Assembly (NCBI GenBank): GCA_003559985.1
Contig: PWJP01000239.1
Span: forward strand, 1-9,598
Origin: Saprospirales bacterium
GTDB taxonomy: Bacteria; Bacteroidota; Bacteroidia; Chitinophagales; Saprospiraceae
Direction of reading: 5' to 3'
Length of the DNA stretch: 9,598 bases
Positions 1 to 6,581 of this stretch are shown here, in pieces. The notes under the pieces were generated by a model. That model was not told the origin of the DNA and did not search any database. It saw nothing but the letters and a program-made list of their open reading frames with translations. A program made the position numbers and the translations under genes. Numbering within the stretch: position 1 is the stretch's first letter; every line of letters begins with the position of its first letter.

Positions 1-637
1 CAATGAAACTGCCTTCAATAGATATTTCAGATGTTCCGACAAAAATCCCTCCCCCGTTGCTGTTTGCCTGGCTTTCTTCAATACGCAGGTTGCGCAAAAT
101 CACATCAGAAGAACCTGTGGTATATATTGCACCGCCGTTCACTTCTGCCAGGCCCACACCTTCAGCATTTCCGCCAGTTACAGTAAAACCATCGATTTCA
201 AAAAAATCAGAAATTCCATTAATATTGACAACTGTGTAGGAATTGCCACTCAGTGTACCATCCTCATTGATATCCCCACTTAGAATGGTTTCATTAGTTA
301 CCCAATCTCTCTCAGAGAGGCTTGTTTCGGTGCCGTCAAAACCACCGTAAATGCGAACCATATTGGGCATGTCAAAAGACTGCTCTCGATCGGAGGCAGA
401 ACAGGGATCACACTCCACAGGGTAATAAGTGCCCTGAGCGACCCAAATATCGTCACCCGGGCCAGCTTGATCTATGGCATGAGTGAGTGTCCTGTAGGCT
501 TGTGCCCAGGAATCACCAGAATTGATGTCATCTCCAGCGGTACTGACGTAGATTATCTGTGAAAAACCATTTCCCGCGGAAAAAAGAAGAGTCAAAACCA
601 GTGTAATTTTAACCAAATGTGGTGAAGTTGGATTCAT
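1..637 (-). CDS. Secreted right-handed beta-helix protein, N-terminal part (runs off left edge)
   Basis: The frame opens at ATG 637-635 and stays open for 212 codons to the window edge, so the C-terminus is missing. Residues 1-27 look like a Sec signal peptide: a Lys, a hydrophobic run (ITLVLTLLFSAG), then a probable cut after GFSQ. There is no lipobox Cys. The mature part starts IIYVSTAGDD and continues with WAQAYRTL-HAID-A-PGDDIWVAQGTYYP (about 44-73), the usual first coil of secreted parallel beta-helix proteins of the pectate-lyase-like superfamily. YGGFDGTETSLSERDW (97-112) followed by ETILSGDI is a pattern recurrent in Bacteroidota proteins of this kind. Repeating IDGFTVTGGNA and GGAIYT/GGGIFV units (about 148-200) are beta-helix rungs. 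Such proteins usually end in a type IX secretion sorting domain, which would lie off the edge; that is inference. Substrate unknown. A Bacteroidota-type promoter lies about 90 bp upstream. Confidence 0.85.
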   Translation of the reverse strand, partial: MNPTSPHLVKITLVLTLLFSAGNGFSQIIYVSTAGDDINSGDSWAQAYRTLTHAIDQAGPGDDIWVAQGTYYPVECDPCSASDREQSFDMPNMVRIYGGFDGTETSLSERDWVTNETILSGDINEDGTLSGNSYTVVNINGISDFFEIDGFTVTGGNAEGVGLAEVNGGAIYTTGSSDVILRNLRIEESQANSNGGGIFVGTSEISIEGSFI

Positions 638-683
638 AATCTTATTGATAATAGGTTAAAACAACTGGATCTTTTTGATGTAC

Positions 684-722
684 GGCAAATTAAATTTGGC
701 ACTTTTGCTAATTTAATTTACC
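684..722 (-). repeat. Inverted repeat at the predicted 5' end of the beta-helix mRNA
   Basis: The arms GGCAAATTAAATT (684-696) and AATTTAATTTACC (710-722) are complementary at 12 of 13 positions and enclose a 13-base loop. The outer arm begins within a few bases of the transcription start predicted from the -7 element at 728-735. It could be a 5' mRNA hairpin or, as DNA, a palindromic operator. No poly-U run follows it, so it does not look like a terminator. Confidence 0.5.
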
Positions 723-727
723 TTTTG

Positions 728-758
728 CAAATATAATATTATTTTTGATGTAGATCAA
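728..758 (-). promoter_or_regulatory. Bacteroidota-type promoter for the beta-helix gene
   Basis: Read on the minus strand, TTG (758-756) is followed by a 20-base spacer and TATATTTG (735-728). This matches the Bacteroidota housekeeping sigma pattern of TTTG near -33 and TAnnTTTG near -7. Transcription would begin at about 720-725, leaving a leader of roughly 85 bases before the ATG at 637. Motif match only; the element is short enough to occur by chance in this AT-rich gap. Confidence 0.5.
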
Positions 759-872
759 TATTGTGGAAAATTTGTTGCCACAGTGTGAATTATCCCTCAG
801 TGCATTGTATATCAATCTGTAAGAAAGTGGTGTATAGGATTGAGAGCCACACAGGGAAAAATCCTTTCTGGA

Positions 873-1586
873 TTACAGGTTTTTAAAGTGCTTAATTCGA
901 ATGGTTTCCTCCCTGCTGAGATGCCGAAACCAACCACGGGGCAATCCCTTTTTCGTCAATCCGGCCAAATAGACACGATCCATTCGAAACGGAGAAAACC
1001 CCATTTTTTCCAAAGCATCAATCAAACCCTGACTTTGGTGGTGAAATAACTCAACCAGGACACGACCCGTAGATTCAGGAGTATCTCTATTGACTGAAAT
1101 AGGTCGGAAAAAGTGGTCTTGAAGAGATATCCCACTTTGCAATCCCCGAATATCACCATCGGATAAAGGTTCTTAAAAGGTGATTTGAAAAACAACCGAT
1201 ATTCCGGACTTAGGATCCTCAAATTTACCACGGATATCAGGATCATTGGTGACCAAAACCAGGCCGCAAAACAGGGGATTGTCCGCACCAATTAATTTTG
1301 AATCCACTGCTGCAGTACCGAGTTCTTTTTTCAAGCGGGCGCTGAAAAATTGCTCTTCGGCCTCTCTTTTTCCCGGCGGTTTATTTAGCAGCAGATAGTG
1401 CAGTTCTTTACTAAAATGGACAGGCTTTCCGTCTAATTTAACCGTATCCTCAGTCCCAACTTCTCTGCCCGGGTTTTTCTCCACCGAACCATTGACCTCA
1501 ACAAGTCCCTTCATTACCAGTTTTTCCATCTCGCGGCGGGTGCCTAGACCAGCCTTAGCGAGAAACTTGTTTAGCCTGGTTTTCAT
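873..1586 (-). pseudogene. RsuA/RluB-family pseudouridine synthase, disrupted by an in-frame stop
   Basis: Read from ATG 1586 in one frame, the product resembles a whole RsuA/RluB/RluF-type rRNA pseudouridine synthase (about 237 codons), but codon 138 (1175-1173) is TAA. Reading on in the same frame restores homology at once: QITF-stop-EPLSDGDI fits the family's usual Q-TL-D-PLS-ED stretch. An S4 RNA-binding domain (about 2-50, RLNKFLAKAGLGTRREME) and YLLLNKPPG (64-72) are well kept. The C-terminal DRVYLAGLTKKGLPRGWFRHLS before position 900 is also clear. The active site is not: the expected GRLD--T-GLLLLTND reads GADNPLFCGLVLVTND, so the catalytic Asp is missing or out of register, and the conserved N-R--RRM stretch is replaced by QSQGLIDAL. 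This suggests an old, inactive paralogue. The first 137 residues could still be made as an S4-containing protein. A sequencing error at the TAA would not explain the lost motifs. Confidence 0.8.
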
Positions 1587-1693
1587 CTTGAGGGATTCTT
1601 ATTGAGAAAAGGTCTTTAAAAGAGCCAGCATTCCATTTAAATGATCAGTAGAAATCGCACGAAAAAGGTCCATAAAAGTCTGTAAGAAATTTT

Positions 1694-3226
1694 CTAGAAG
1701 GGTACATTTTCGTCGTCGTTCATCCGGGAGCTTCGAGTGATAAATCCATCCGGGTCGTCTGGATCATCCGGGGAAGCAAAGTCACTGCCCATGATATCAT
1801 CGAAGGAATCACCCCCTCCGTCAACAAACTTGACGTGCTCTTTGATGAACTTGAGTTCAACCGTACCAAGAGCACCATTTCGATGTTTGGCCAGTATGAG
1901 TTCAGTGAGGCCGTCTTCGTGCTCAGACTCTTCCAGTTCGTAGTAATCCGGCCTGTAGAGGAAAGTAACAATATCGGCATCTTGCTCAATGGCGCCCGAC
2001 TCCCTGAGATCTGACAACTGGGGCCGCTTGTTGGTACCTGAGCGCGTTTCCACTGCACGGCTCAACTGCGAAAGTGCAATTACAGGCACGTTCAACTCCT
2101 TTGCCATTCCCTTGAGGGCACGGGATATGGATGATATTTCCTGTTCGCGATTTCCCTTTTTGTTATCGGGTCCACCACTCATTAACTGCAGGTAATCAAT
2201 CAGCACCATTTGGATGTCGTGCTGCATTTTCAATCTTCTGCATTTCGCACGCAGGGCAAAAATATTGATACCGGCGGTGTCGTCAATGTAAATGGGTACG
2301 TTGCCCAGTTTTTCAATAGCGGCGTGCATTCTGGTCCATTCCAACTCATCGAGATTTCCAGTTCTCAACTTTTCACCGGAAATTCCAGCTTCCATGGAAA
2401 GCAATCGCTGGGTAAGCTGCAGAGCAGACATCTCCAGGGAAAAGACGGCCACGGGTTTGTTGTATTCAGCAGCCGCATTTTTGGCCAGACACAATGCGAA
2501 AGCCGTTTTACCCATACCGGGACGGGCAGCGAGAATAACCAGGTCTGATGGATGCCAGCCGGAAGTGTAGCGATCCAGGCCGGTAAAGCCCGAAGGCACA
2601 CCAGTCAATCCATCCTCTTTATTGCCAATTTCCTCCAATTGATTCCTTGCCTGAACTACCAGTGAAGACAATTGCTCAAATCCCCTGTTTAGGTTTTGTT
2701 CGGTGATCTCAAACAGGTTTTTCTCCGCCTCGTCCAGCAGCTCGAAGACATCTTTGGTCTCGTCAAATGAATCGGTGATCACCTGAGAAGAAACACGTAT
2801 TAATTCTCGCTGAATGTACTTCTGCGAAATGATTCTTGCGTGGTACTCCACATTGGCTGCAGAGGCCACCTTATTCGTAAGTTCAACCAGGTAAGCAGCA
2901 CCTCCAGCCTCCTCCAGTTCCCCACTTTTCTCCAGTGCATCTTTAACAGTGAGCAGGTCAATAGGGTGAGATTTTTCAAACAAACACAACATGGCCTTGT
3001 AAATCAGCCGGTGAGCATTTGTGTAAAAACTGTCGGACCTCAAAATGTCGATAACTATGGGAAAGGCGTCCTTGTCAATCATCAGTGCTCCCAACAACAC
3101 CTCTTCCAGTGGTACTGCCTGAGGCTGAACCTTCCCATATAACATTTTATTCAAGTCGTCATCCCGTCTCAGAGGTGTAATCCTCCGCTCCGCTCCACCA
3201 GTGGTTAATCTCGATTTCTCCGCCAT
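1694..3226 (-). CDS. dnaB: Replicative DNA helicase DnaB
   Basis: A 510-residue protein of normal DnaB length with both domains intact. The N-terminal helical domain (about 35-140) begins PQAVPLEEVLLGALMID, the typical primase- and loader-contacting part. After the linker, the RecA-like motor domain (about 205-470) shows Walker A ARPGMGKT (234-241), the SLEMS motif with the likely catalytic Glu265, Walker B VLIDYLQLM (341-349), ALSQLSR (384-390), LRESGAIEQDADIV (407-420) and AKHRNG with the expected Arg finger at 449. The tail (470-510) is Asp-rich and ends NVPF. DnaB unwinds the parental duplex at the fork, travelling 5' to 3' on the lagging strand. No intein interrupts the motor domain. The start ATG at 3226 is supported by a stop-free, conserved N-terminus; no strong Shine-Dalgarno site precedes it. 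DnaA boxes lie 113-160 bp upstream. Confidence 0.98.
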   Translation of the reverse strand: MAEKSRLTTGGAERRITPLRRDDDLNKMLYGKVQPQAVPLEEVLLGALMIDKDAFPIVIDILRSDSFYTNAHRLIYKAMLCLFEKSHPIDLLTVKDALEKSGELEEAGGAAYLVELTNKVASAANVEYHARIISQKYIQRELIRVSSQVITDSFDETKDVFELLDEAEKNLFEITEQNLNRGFEQLSSLVVQARNQLEEIGNKEDGLTGVPSGFTGLDRYTSGWHPSDLVILAARPGMGKTAFALCLAKNAAAEYNKPVAVFSLEMSALQLTQRLLSMEAGISGEKLRTGNLDELEWTRMHAAIEKLGNVPIYIDDTAGINIFALRAKCRRLKMQHDIQMVLIDYLQLMSGGPDNKKGNREQEISSISRALKGMAKELNVPVIALSQLSRAVETRSGTNKRPQLSDLRESGAIEQDADIVTFLYRPDYYELEESEHEDGLTELILAKHRNGALGTVELKFIKEHVKFVDGGGDSFDDIMGSDFASPDDPDDPDGFITRSSRMNDDENVPF

Positions 3227-3277
3227 TGCAATCTACTTAATTTATCCGATCCCAAAATTTGAACTCCCTTTCAGATG

Positions 3278-3285
3278 CAAAACTA
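3278..3285 (-). promoter_or_regulatory. Candidate -7 element for dnaB
   Basis: On the minus strand TAGTTTTG matches TAnnTTTG and would give a leader of roughly 45 bases before the dnaB ATG. The upstream half is weaker: the best TTG (3312-3310) is 24 bases away instead of about 20. Confidence 0.35.
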
Positions 3286-3338
3286 CTAACATTCCAAAAA
3301 GTCTTAATACAACAAGATTTTCTGTAATGTGAACACAT

Positions 3339-3385
3339 TGTGGATAAATTAAATTTCACTGTGGATAAACTATCTGTTTTCCACA
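3339..3385. promoter_or_regulatory. Cluster of three DnaA boxes (candidate oriC or dnaB regulatory region)
   Basis: Two perfect copies of TGTGGATAA (3339-3347 and 3360-3368), the complement of the strong box TTATCCACA, lie 21 bp apart, about two helical turns. A third site, TTTTCCACA (3377-3385), fits TTWTNCACA in the opposite orientation. One-mismatch relatives occur at 3569-3577 and 3960-3968. Three consensus sites in 47 bp of non-coding DNA directly beside an AT-rich block is the arrangement of a DnaA binding region with an unwinding element. The alternative is DnaA control of the dnaB promoter just downstream. Confidence 0.6.
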
Positions 3386-3412
3386 TCCTAAATTAACGGG
3401 CGAGAGACGACC

Positions 3413-3540
3413 CAAAACACATATACGTATGATTATATATTTTTATGTAATAATTTTACAACCAATCACATTGTAAAGCAATACAATAACTAAAATAAGG
3501 AAATATATTATTGGGAAAACTTATATGTAAAAATCAGATA
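3413..3540. other. Very AT-rich block beside the DnaA boxes (possible DNA unwinding element)
   Basis: Positions 3421-3540 contain 23 G or C in 120 bases (about 19 percent), the lowest GC stretch noticed in this window. There is no open frame of useful length. It contains the 8-bp palindrome ATACGTAT near 3423-3430. It starts less than 40 bp from the last DnaA box, consistent with a duplex-opening site, though intergenic DNA in AT-leaning genomes can look like this without being an origin. Confidence 0.45.
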
Positions 3541-4075
3541 CGTCCTTAATATATCCTTAATGTTAACCGGTGGAAAAGCATTTTTATTCCTGTAAGATAC
3601 CGGTGTAAAGATTGTAGTATATTTATTTTCTGTATACATAATTAGCTGGATGCAAACAATCAAAAACAACATTTTAAGCATCAGGCTTTTAGGAGCCTAT
3701 TCCCGTCACCTTCTGATTTTGCTGAAAAAATTCCCTGTAAAAAACCATTGAGGATTACCTTTATAAAGTTTACACTGACAGCACAATTTCGCTCGTCCGG
3801 AAAAATATTTGAAAGGTACATCTAAGTGGCTAGATTCATCCTAAAAACATTGGACTGCATGAACTGGATTTGGTCATCCGCAAAAAACATCATACATTGG
3901 TCTCAGCATTTGAGGGGAAACTGTGAATTTAATTGACTTTCAACTCCAGGTGACGGAAGTCTTCCACACCACGCAAAACCCATATCCTTTTAACATAAGC
4001 AGTCCCTCCCAGCCACAAATCCTGCCACCTCCATAGTTGCTTTAAGAAATAGTCTCACTTAAAAATAATTCGACC
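3541..4075. other. Gene-free stretch upstream of the dipeptidase gene
   Basis: Just over 500 bp with no supportable gene. An 8-mer, TCCTTAAT, occurs at 3543-3550 and again at 3554-3561, 11 bp apart. Short open fragments exist: a 33-codon ATG frame on + at 3650-3751; a + frame near 3744-3920 interrupted by TGA and TAG but otherwise protein-like (it contains TIEDYLYKVYTD and LDLVIRKKHH); and a 41-codon minus-strand frame at 3929-4054 without an ATG (it contains LWLGGTAYVKR). None matches a family I can name. They may be remains of decayed genes or chance. No TAnnTTTG promoter was found on + before the dipeptidase start. Confidence 0.4.
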
Positions 4076-4843
4076 ATGAAGAATTTAGTAAACATCATTT
4101 TGTACCCAATTGCAATTGGACTAATAACCGGATTCGCTTCCTGTGGAGAGCCACAGACTGAGGAAAAAGATGACTGCGGAGAGCATCCCAATCCATACGG
4201 TTTGGAAATCACGCATTGCAAGGAGGATTTTTTGGCTGAGGTGGAGGATAAACCGGAGTTGATGCTGGTGGATTTGGAGGAATACTTAGAGGGTGTACAA
4301 TTGGACATCAAGTATGCCCGCGAGGACAACTTTACCGGTGAGGTAATATACACAGCTCCCAAAGCCTATGTAAGAAAGCCGGTGGCCGAAGCCCTCAAAC
4401 AAGTCAGGGATTCGCTCTTTAGCCTTGGGCTGGATTTCATTGTTTACGACGCATACCGGCCTTATGAGGCGACGGTAAAGTTTTTTGAGGTTTACCCTGA
4501 TCCCGAATTCCTGGCCAATCCCCAATATGGCTCGCGACACAACAGGGGTTGCGCAGTTGACGTCACTCTCATTGACAGGGAAACCGGAGAACAACTGTCC
4601 ATGCCCACCGGATTTGATGAATTTATCGAGGAAGCACACCCGGAATACACCGACCTTCCAGAAGAGGTTATCGAAAACCGGGATTTGTTAATTGGGATTA
4701 TGGATCACTTCGGCTTCTCCGTCTATCCAACAGAATGGTGGCACTTTGACTACCACCGCTGGGAGGACTTTCCCCTTATGGACCTCAGTTTTGAAGAGAT
4801 AGAAAAAATCCTGGAGAAAGATGTGGAACAGCCAGAGTCATAA
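4076..4843 (+). CDS. D-Ala-D-Ala dipeptidase, VanX/DdpX type (peptidase M15D), lipoprotein
   Basis: A 255-residue zinc dipeptidase predicted to cut D-alanyl-D-alanine. All VanX active-site features are present in order: DAYRP with Arg128 (125-129), SRHNRGCAVD with zinc ligands His155 and Asp162 (153-162), and EWWHFD with catalytic Glu220 and zinc ligand His223 (220-225). The His-7-Asp and Glu-3-His spacings equal those of VanX. Residues 1-22 form a signal peptide ending FAS before Cys23, a lipobox-like site, so the enzyme is probably a lipoprotein outside the cytoplasm. The mature N-terminus is acidic (CGEPQTEEKDD), which in Bacteroidota can favour surface display (inference). A role in peptidoglycan turnover or recycling is likelier than vancomycin resistance: no VanH, VanA or VanRS partner is nearby, and cytoplasmic resistance VanX lacks such a signal. 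The A-rich leader before ATG 4076 has no Shine-Dalgarno site. Its stop overlaps the end of the convergent TonB-like gene. Confidence 0.92.
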   Translation: MKNLVNIILYPIAIGLITGFASCGEPQTEEKDDCGEHPNPYGLEITHCKEDFLAEVEDKPELMLVDLEEYLEGVQLDIKYAREDNFTGEVIYTAPKAYVRKPVAEALKQVRDSLFSLGLDFIVYDAYRPYEATVKFFEVYPDPEFLANPQYGSRHNRGCAVDVTLIDRETGEQLSMPTGFDEFIEEAHPEYTDLPEEVIENRDLLIGIMDHFGFSVYPTEWWHFDYHRWEDFPLMDLSFEEIEKILEKDVEQPES

Positions 4844-5269
4844 ATCCACTGTGTAGGTGTAGGAAGTGTTCGCTGGCTTTTCAGCCTCCTTTTTTTGATC
4901 GTCCTTTTTGGAGTAAGAGACCTGCATACTCATTCCCTTTGACTTTTTCTTCGGAAGGGAAAATTTTATATGGATAGTCTTGTGGAAAAGGACTTTTAAT
5001 TTCCTGTTTTTGGGTACTACAAACTTCAGCAAACGAACTACTCTTTCGGCCTCTTCATCGCATCCGTATCCCAAACCCGTTTTGACCTTTGTTTTGACCA
5101 CTTTTCCGCTCTTGTCAATGGTGTAGCGCACTATCACAACGCCTTCGATCTTATTTTCCAGGGCTTCTTTCGGGTACTTTAGGTTTTTCTTGATAAATTT
5201 CTGCATTGCAGATTTACCACCCTCGTAGATTGGTTTTTTCAGGAAGTGTTTTTCTTTCCGCTCTCTCAT
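4838..5269 (-). CDS. TonB C-terminal-domain-like protein, no membrane anchor
   Basis: Residues 12-85 match the TonB/TolA C-terminal fold: KPIYEGGKSAMQKFIKKNLKYPKEA resembles the usual P-F-GG...L-YP--A pattern, followed by EGVVIVRYTIDKSGKVVKTKVKTGLGYGCDEEAERVV. The rest (86-143) is Lys-rich and of unknown role, ending in a QVSYSKK...SYTYTVDL tail. I start it at ATG 5269 (143 aa). A TTG extension to 5305 exists, but a promoter-like TTG-N20-TAATTTTG lies inside that extension. Neither start gives a signal peptide or membrane helix. That is odd for a TonB domain, which normally acts in the periplasm on outer-membrane receptors. It may be cytoplasmic, a partner in another assembly, or a truncated TonB. 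No receptor or ExbBD gene is nearby. It ends on TGA 4840-4838, overlapping the convergent dipeptidase. Confidence 0.75.
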   Translation of the reverse strand: MRERKEKHFLKKPIYEGGKSAMQKFIKKNLKYPKEALENKIEGVVIVRYTIDKSGKVVKTKVKTGLGYGCDEEAERVVRLLKFVVPKNRKLKVLFHKTIHIKFSLPKKKSKGMSMQVSYSKKDDQKKEAEKPANTSYTYTVDL

Positions 5270-5274
5270 GTTTG

Positions 5275-5305
5275 CAAAATTAGTTATTTCCGGCTGGAAT
5301 AACAA
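5275..5305 (-). promoter_or_regulatory. Bacteroidota-type promoter for the TonB-like gene, start-proximal
   Basis: On the minus strand TTG (5305-5303), 20 bases, then TAATTTTG (5282-5275). The ATG at 5269 begins only five bases after the -7 element, so the transcript would have almost no leader. The match decides between ATG 5269 and the alternative TTG start at 5305, which it overlaps. Confidence 0.5.
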
Positions 5306-5308
5306 CCG

Positions 5309-6445
5309 TCAGATAGGCGGCCTGGGTCTTTTTTTCTCAATGCCACTGGTCATTTTTTGGACGATCTTGAACTCACTGAGGAAGTTTTTCGCAATAACCC
5401 TGATGACTGTGTAAGATGGAATCGCCAGGATCATACCGACAATTCCACCCAATTTGGCAGCCACCATAATGATTAAAAATATCTCCAGTGGATGGGCGAG
5501 TACGGAGGTCGAGAATATGTAGGGTTGCAAAACCATATTGTCCAGCAACTGCATACTGGCAAAAACCAGAATAATGGTAATTATCAGGGGAACCATTTCG
5601 GTGTAGAACTCCATGTCCACATTGGCAGAAATGGTCAGAAACACACCAAAAGCTGCACCAATTACTGGCCCAATGTAGGGAATCAGATTGATGACTGCCG
5701 CAAAAAAGGCGATCAAGAGAGCATTCTCTACCCCAAAAAGGGAAAGCAGGACGGTGAGGTAAATGGTAATGATGGAAATCTGGACCAATATTCCCGCAAA
5801 ATATCTCCTCAAAAGGTAAGTCGTGTCGCTTAGCACATTTTTGACCTGATCGACGTACTGGTCCGGTACCAGAGCCAGGATAAAGCTTATGAACATACCC
5901 TGATCCTGGAGGAAAAAGAAGGTGATGAATATTATCGCAAATGTAGCTATGAATATTTCTGATGCCACACTAACCAATGATGTGAGGTAGTAACTGATAT
6001 CCGCCGGTTCTGCGATCTGCATCAAATTCTCCTCGATAATCTCCGAGGGGGACTTTTCAATCACAGTCAAGCCAAAGCGCTCCATCCTTTCTATAAATTC
6101 CTCTAGTGGGGCTTCCAGGGCCAGGGCCACAGCCTGAAAATTGACCTCACCAATAGATATCGCCTGTTGAATCATCACGGGTATTACAGTATAGAGCAAC
6201 AGCAAGAAAACCATTATGAAAGTCAACAGAGTGAGTACCGCACTAATGGGAGCGCCGTATTTTATCCGCTGCAACCTCAATTTCACGAGAAAGAAACGCA
6301 TAATGGGCTGTCCGATCAATGACAGTACAAATGACACCAGTACATAAGTCACCAGGTCCGCAAAAAAGTAAAAGGCCAAAAAGGTGACCAGTACTGCGGA
6401 TATCAAAAAGGCGTAACTCCCTTTTAACCAGTTTTCAAGTGCCAT
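5309..6445 (-). CDS. AI-2E/PerM-family membrane protein
   Basis: A 378-residue integral membrane protein, a usual length for the AI-2E transporter (PerM/YhhT/TqsA) family. Hydrophobic segments run at about 11-34, 36-50, 66-91, 155-180, 215-237, 240-275, 285-302 and 315-350, with a soluble, charged stretch at about 100-150 between the N-terminal pair and the rest. Family signatures in the C-terminal half are clear: NLIPYIGPVIGA (253-264), LLDNMVLQPYI (300-310), HPLEIFLII (318-326) and GGIVGMILAIPSY (333-345). Members are linked to export of the quorum signal AI-2 or to sodium/proton exchange; which substrate applies here cannot be told. The tail (368-378) is basic and Pro-rich. The start ATG 6445 has a purine-rich GGGGAAG close upstream. 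The TonB-like gene follows 39 bp downstream but has its own promoter-like motif. Confidence 0.9.
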   Translation of the reverse strand: MALENWLKGSYAFLISAVLVTFLAFYFFADLVTYVLVSFVLSLIGQPIMRFFLVKLRLQRIKYGAPISAVLTLLTFIMVFLLLLYTVIPVMIQQAISIGEVNFQAVALALEAPLEEFIERMERFGLTVIEKSPSEIIEENLMQIAEPADISYYLTSLVSVASEIFIATFAIIFITFFFLQDQGMFISFILALVPDQYVDQVKNVLSDTTYLLRRYFAGILVQISIITIYLTVLLSLFGVENALLIAFFAAVINLIPYIGPVIGAAFGVFLTISANVDMEFYTEMVPLIITIILVFASMQLLDNMVLQPYIFSTSVLAHPLEIFLIIMVAAKLGGIVGMILAIPSYTVIRVIAKNFLSEFKIVQKMTSGIEKKRPRPPI

Positions 6446-6467
6446 GGGATCTTCCCCGATTTAGTGT

Positions 6468-6480
6468 TTGTTGTCAACAA
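6468..6480. repeat. Small palindrome upstream of the PerM-like gene
   Basis: TTGTTG-T-CAACAA is a perfect 6-bp inverted repeat around one central base, 23 bp upstream of the ATG at 6445. It could be a regulator site for that gene; size and lack of further copies make chance equally possible. Confidence 0.25.
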
Positions 6481-6581
6481 GGTTATTTCCTTCGCGATTA
6501 CCAGAACAATGTGGGATTTCACCCCTTCTATCCATTCGGTATTCCTATAACGGGAAAAGTATTGCAAAAAAGGAACCAAAT

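Larger units (their letters stand above)
638..872. other. Intergenic region, AT-rich, no gene seen
   Basis: This 235-bp gap separates the beta-helix start from the 3' end of the pseudouridine synthase pseudogene. It holds the promoter and inverted repeat listed separately. One isolated consensus-like DnaA box, TGTGGAAAA at 762-770, also occurs, with a one-mismatch relative (TGTGAATTA) close by. The same 9-mer occurs inside the TonB-like gene near 4981, so a single copy here means little. Confidence 0.5.

Noticed and set aside
762..770. Single DnaA-box-like TGTGGAAAA as a second origin signal
   Set aside because: Isolated; the same 9-mer also occurs inside the TonB-like coding region near 4981, so it is expected by chance.
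860..874. AATCC-TTTCT-GGATT stem with a T run on the minus strand at the pseudogene stop, as a terminator
   Set aside because: Only a 5-bp AT-leaning stem that overlaps the stop codon; too weak to call an intrinsic terminator.
1022..1291. 89-codon minus-strand frame overlapping the pseudogene, as evidence of a frameshift
   Set aside because: It is in another frame and shows no family similarity; homology before and after the stop is in one common frame, so a nonsense codon explains it.
1613..1687. Short minus-strand frame of 24 codons between dnaB and the pseudogene (MDLFRAISTDH...)
   Set aside because: Too short, no recognisable motif, no promoter or ribosome site; most likely chance.
4076..4843. 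Vancomycin-resistance cluster
   Set aside because: Only the dipeptidase is present; no ligase, dehydrogenase or two-component genes adjoin it, and the product is an apparent lipoprotein.
5270..5305. N-terminal extension of the TonB-like protein from TTG 5305
   Set aside because: Start would be TTG and the extension overlaps a good promoter match; it shows no conserved residues.
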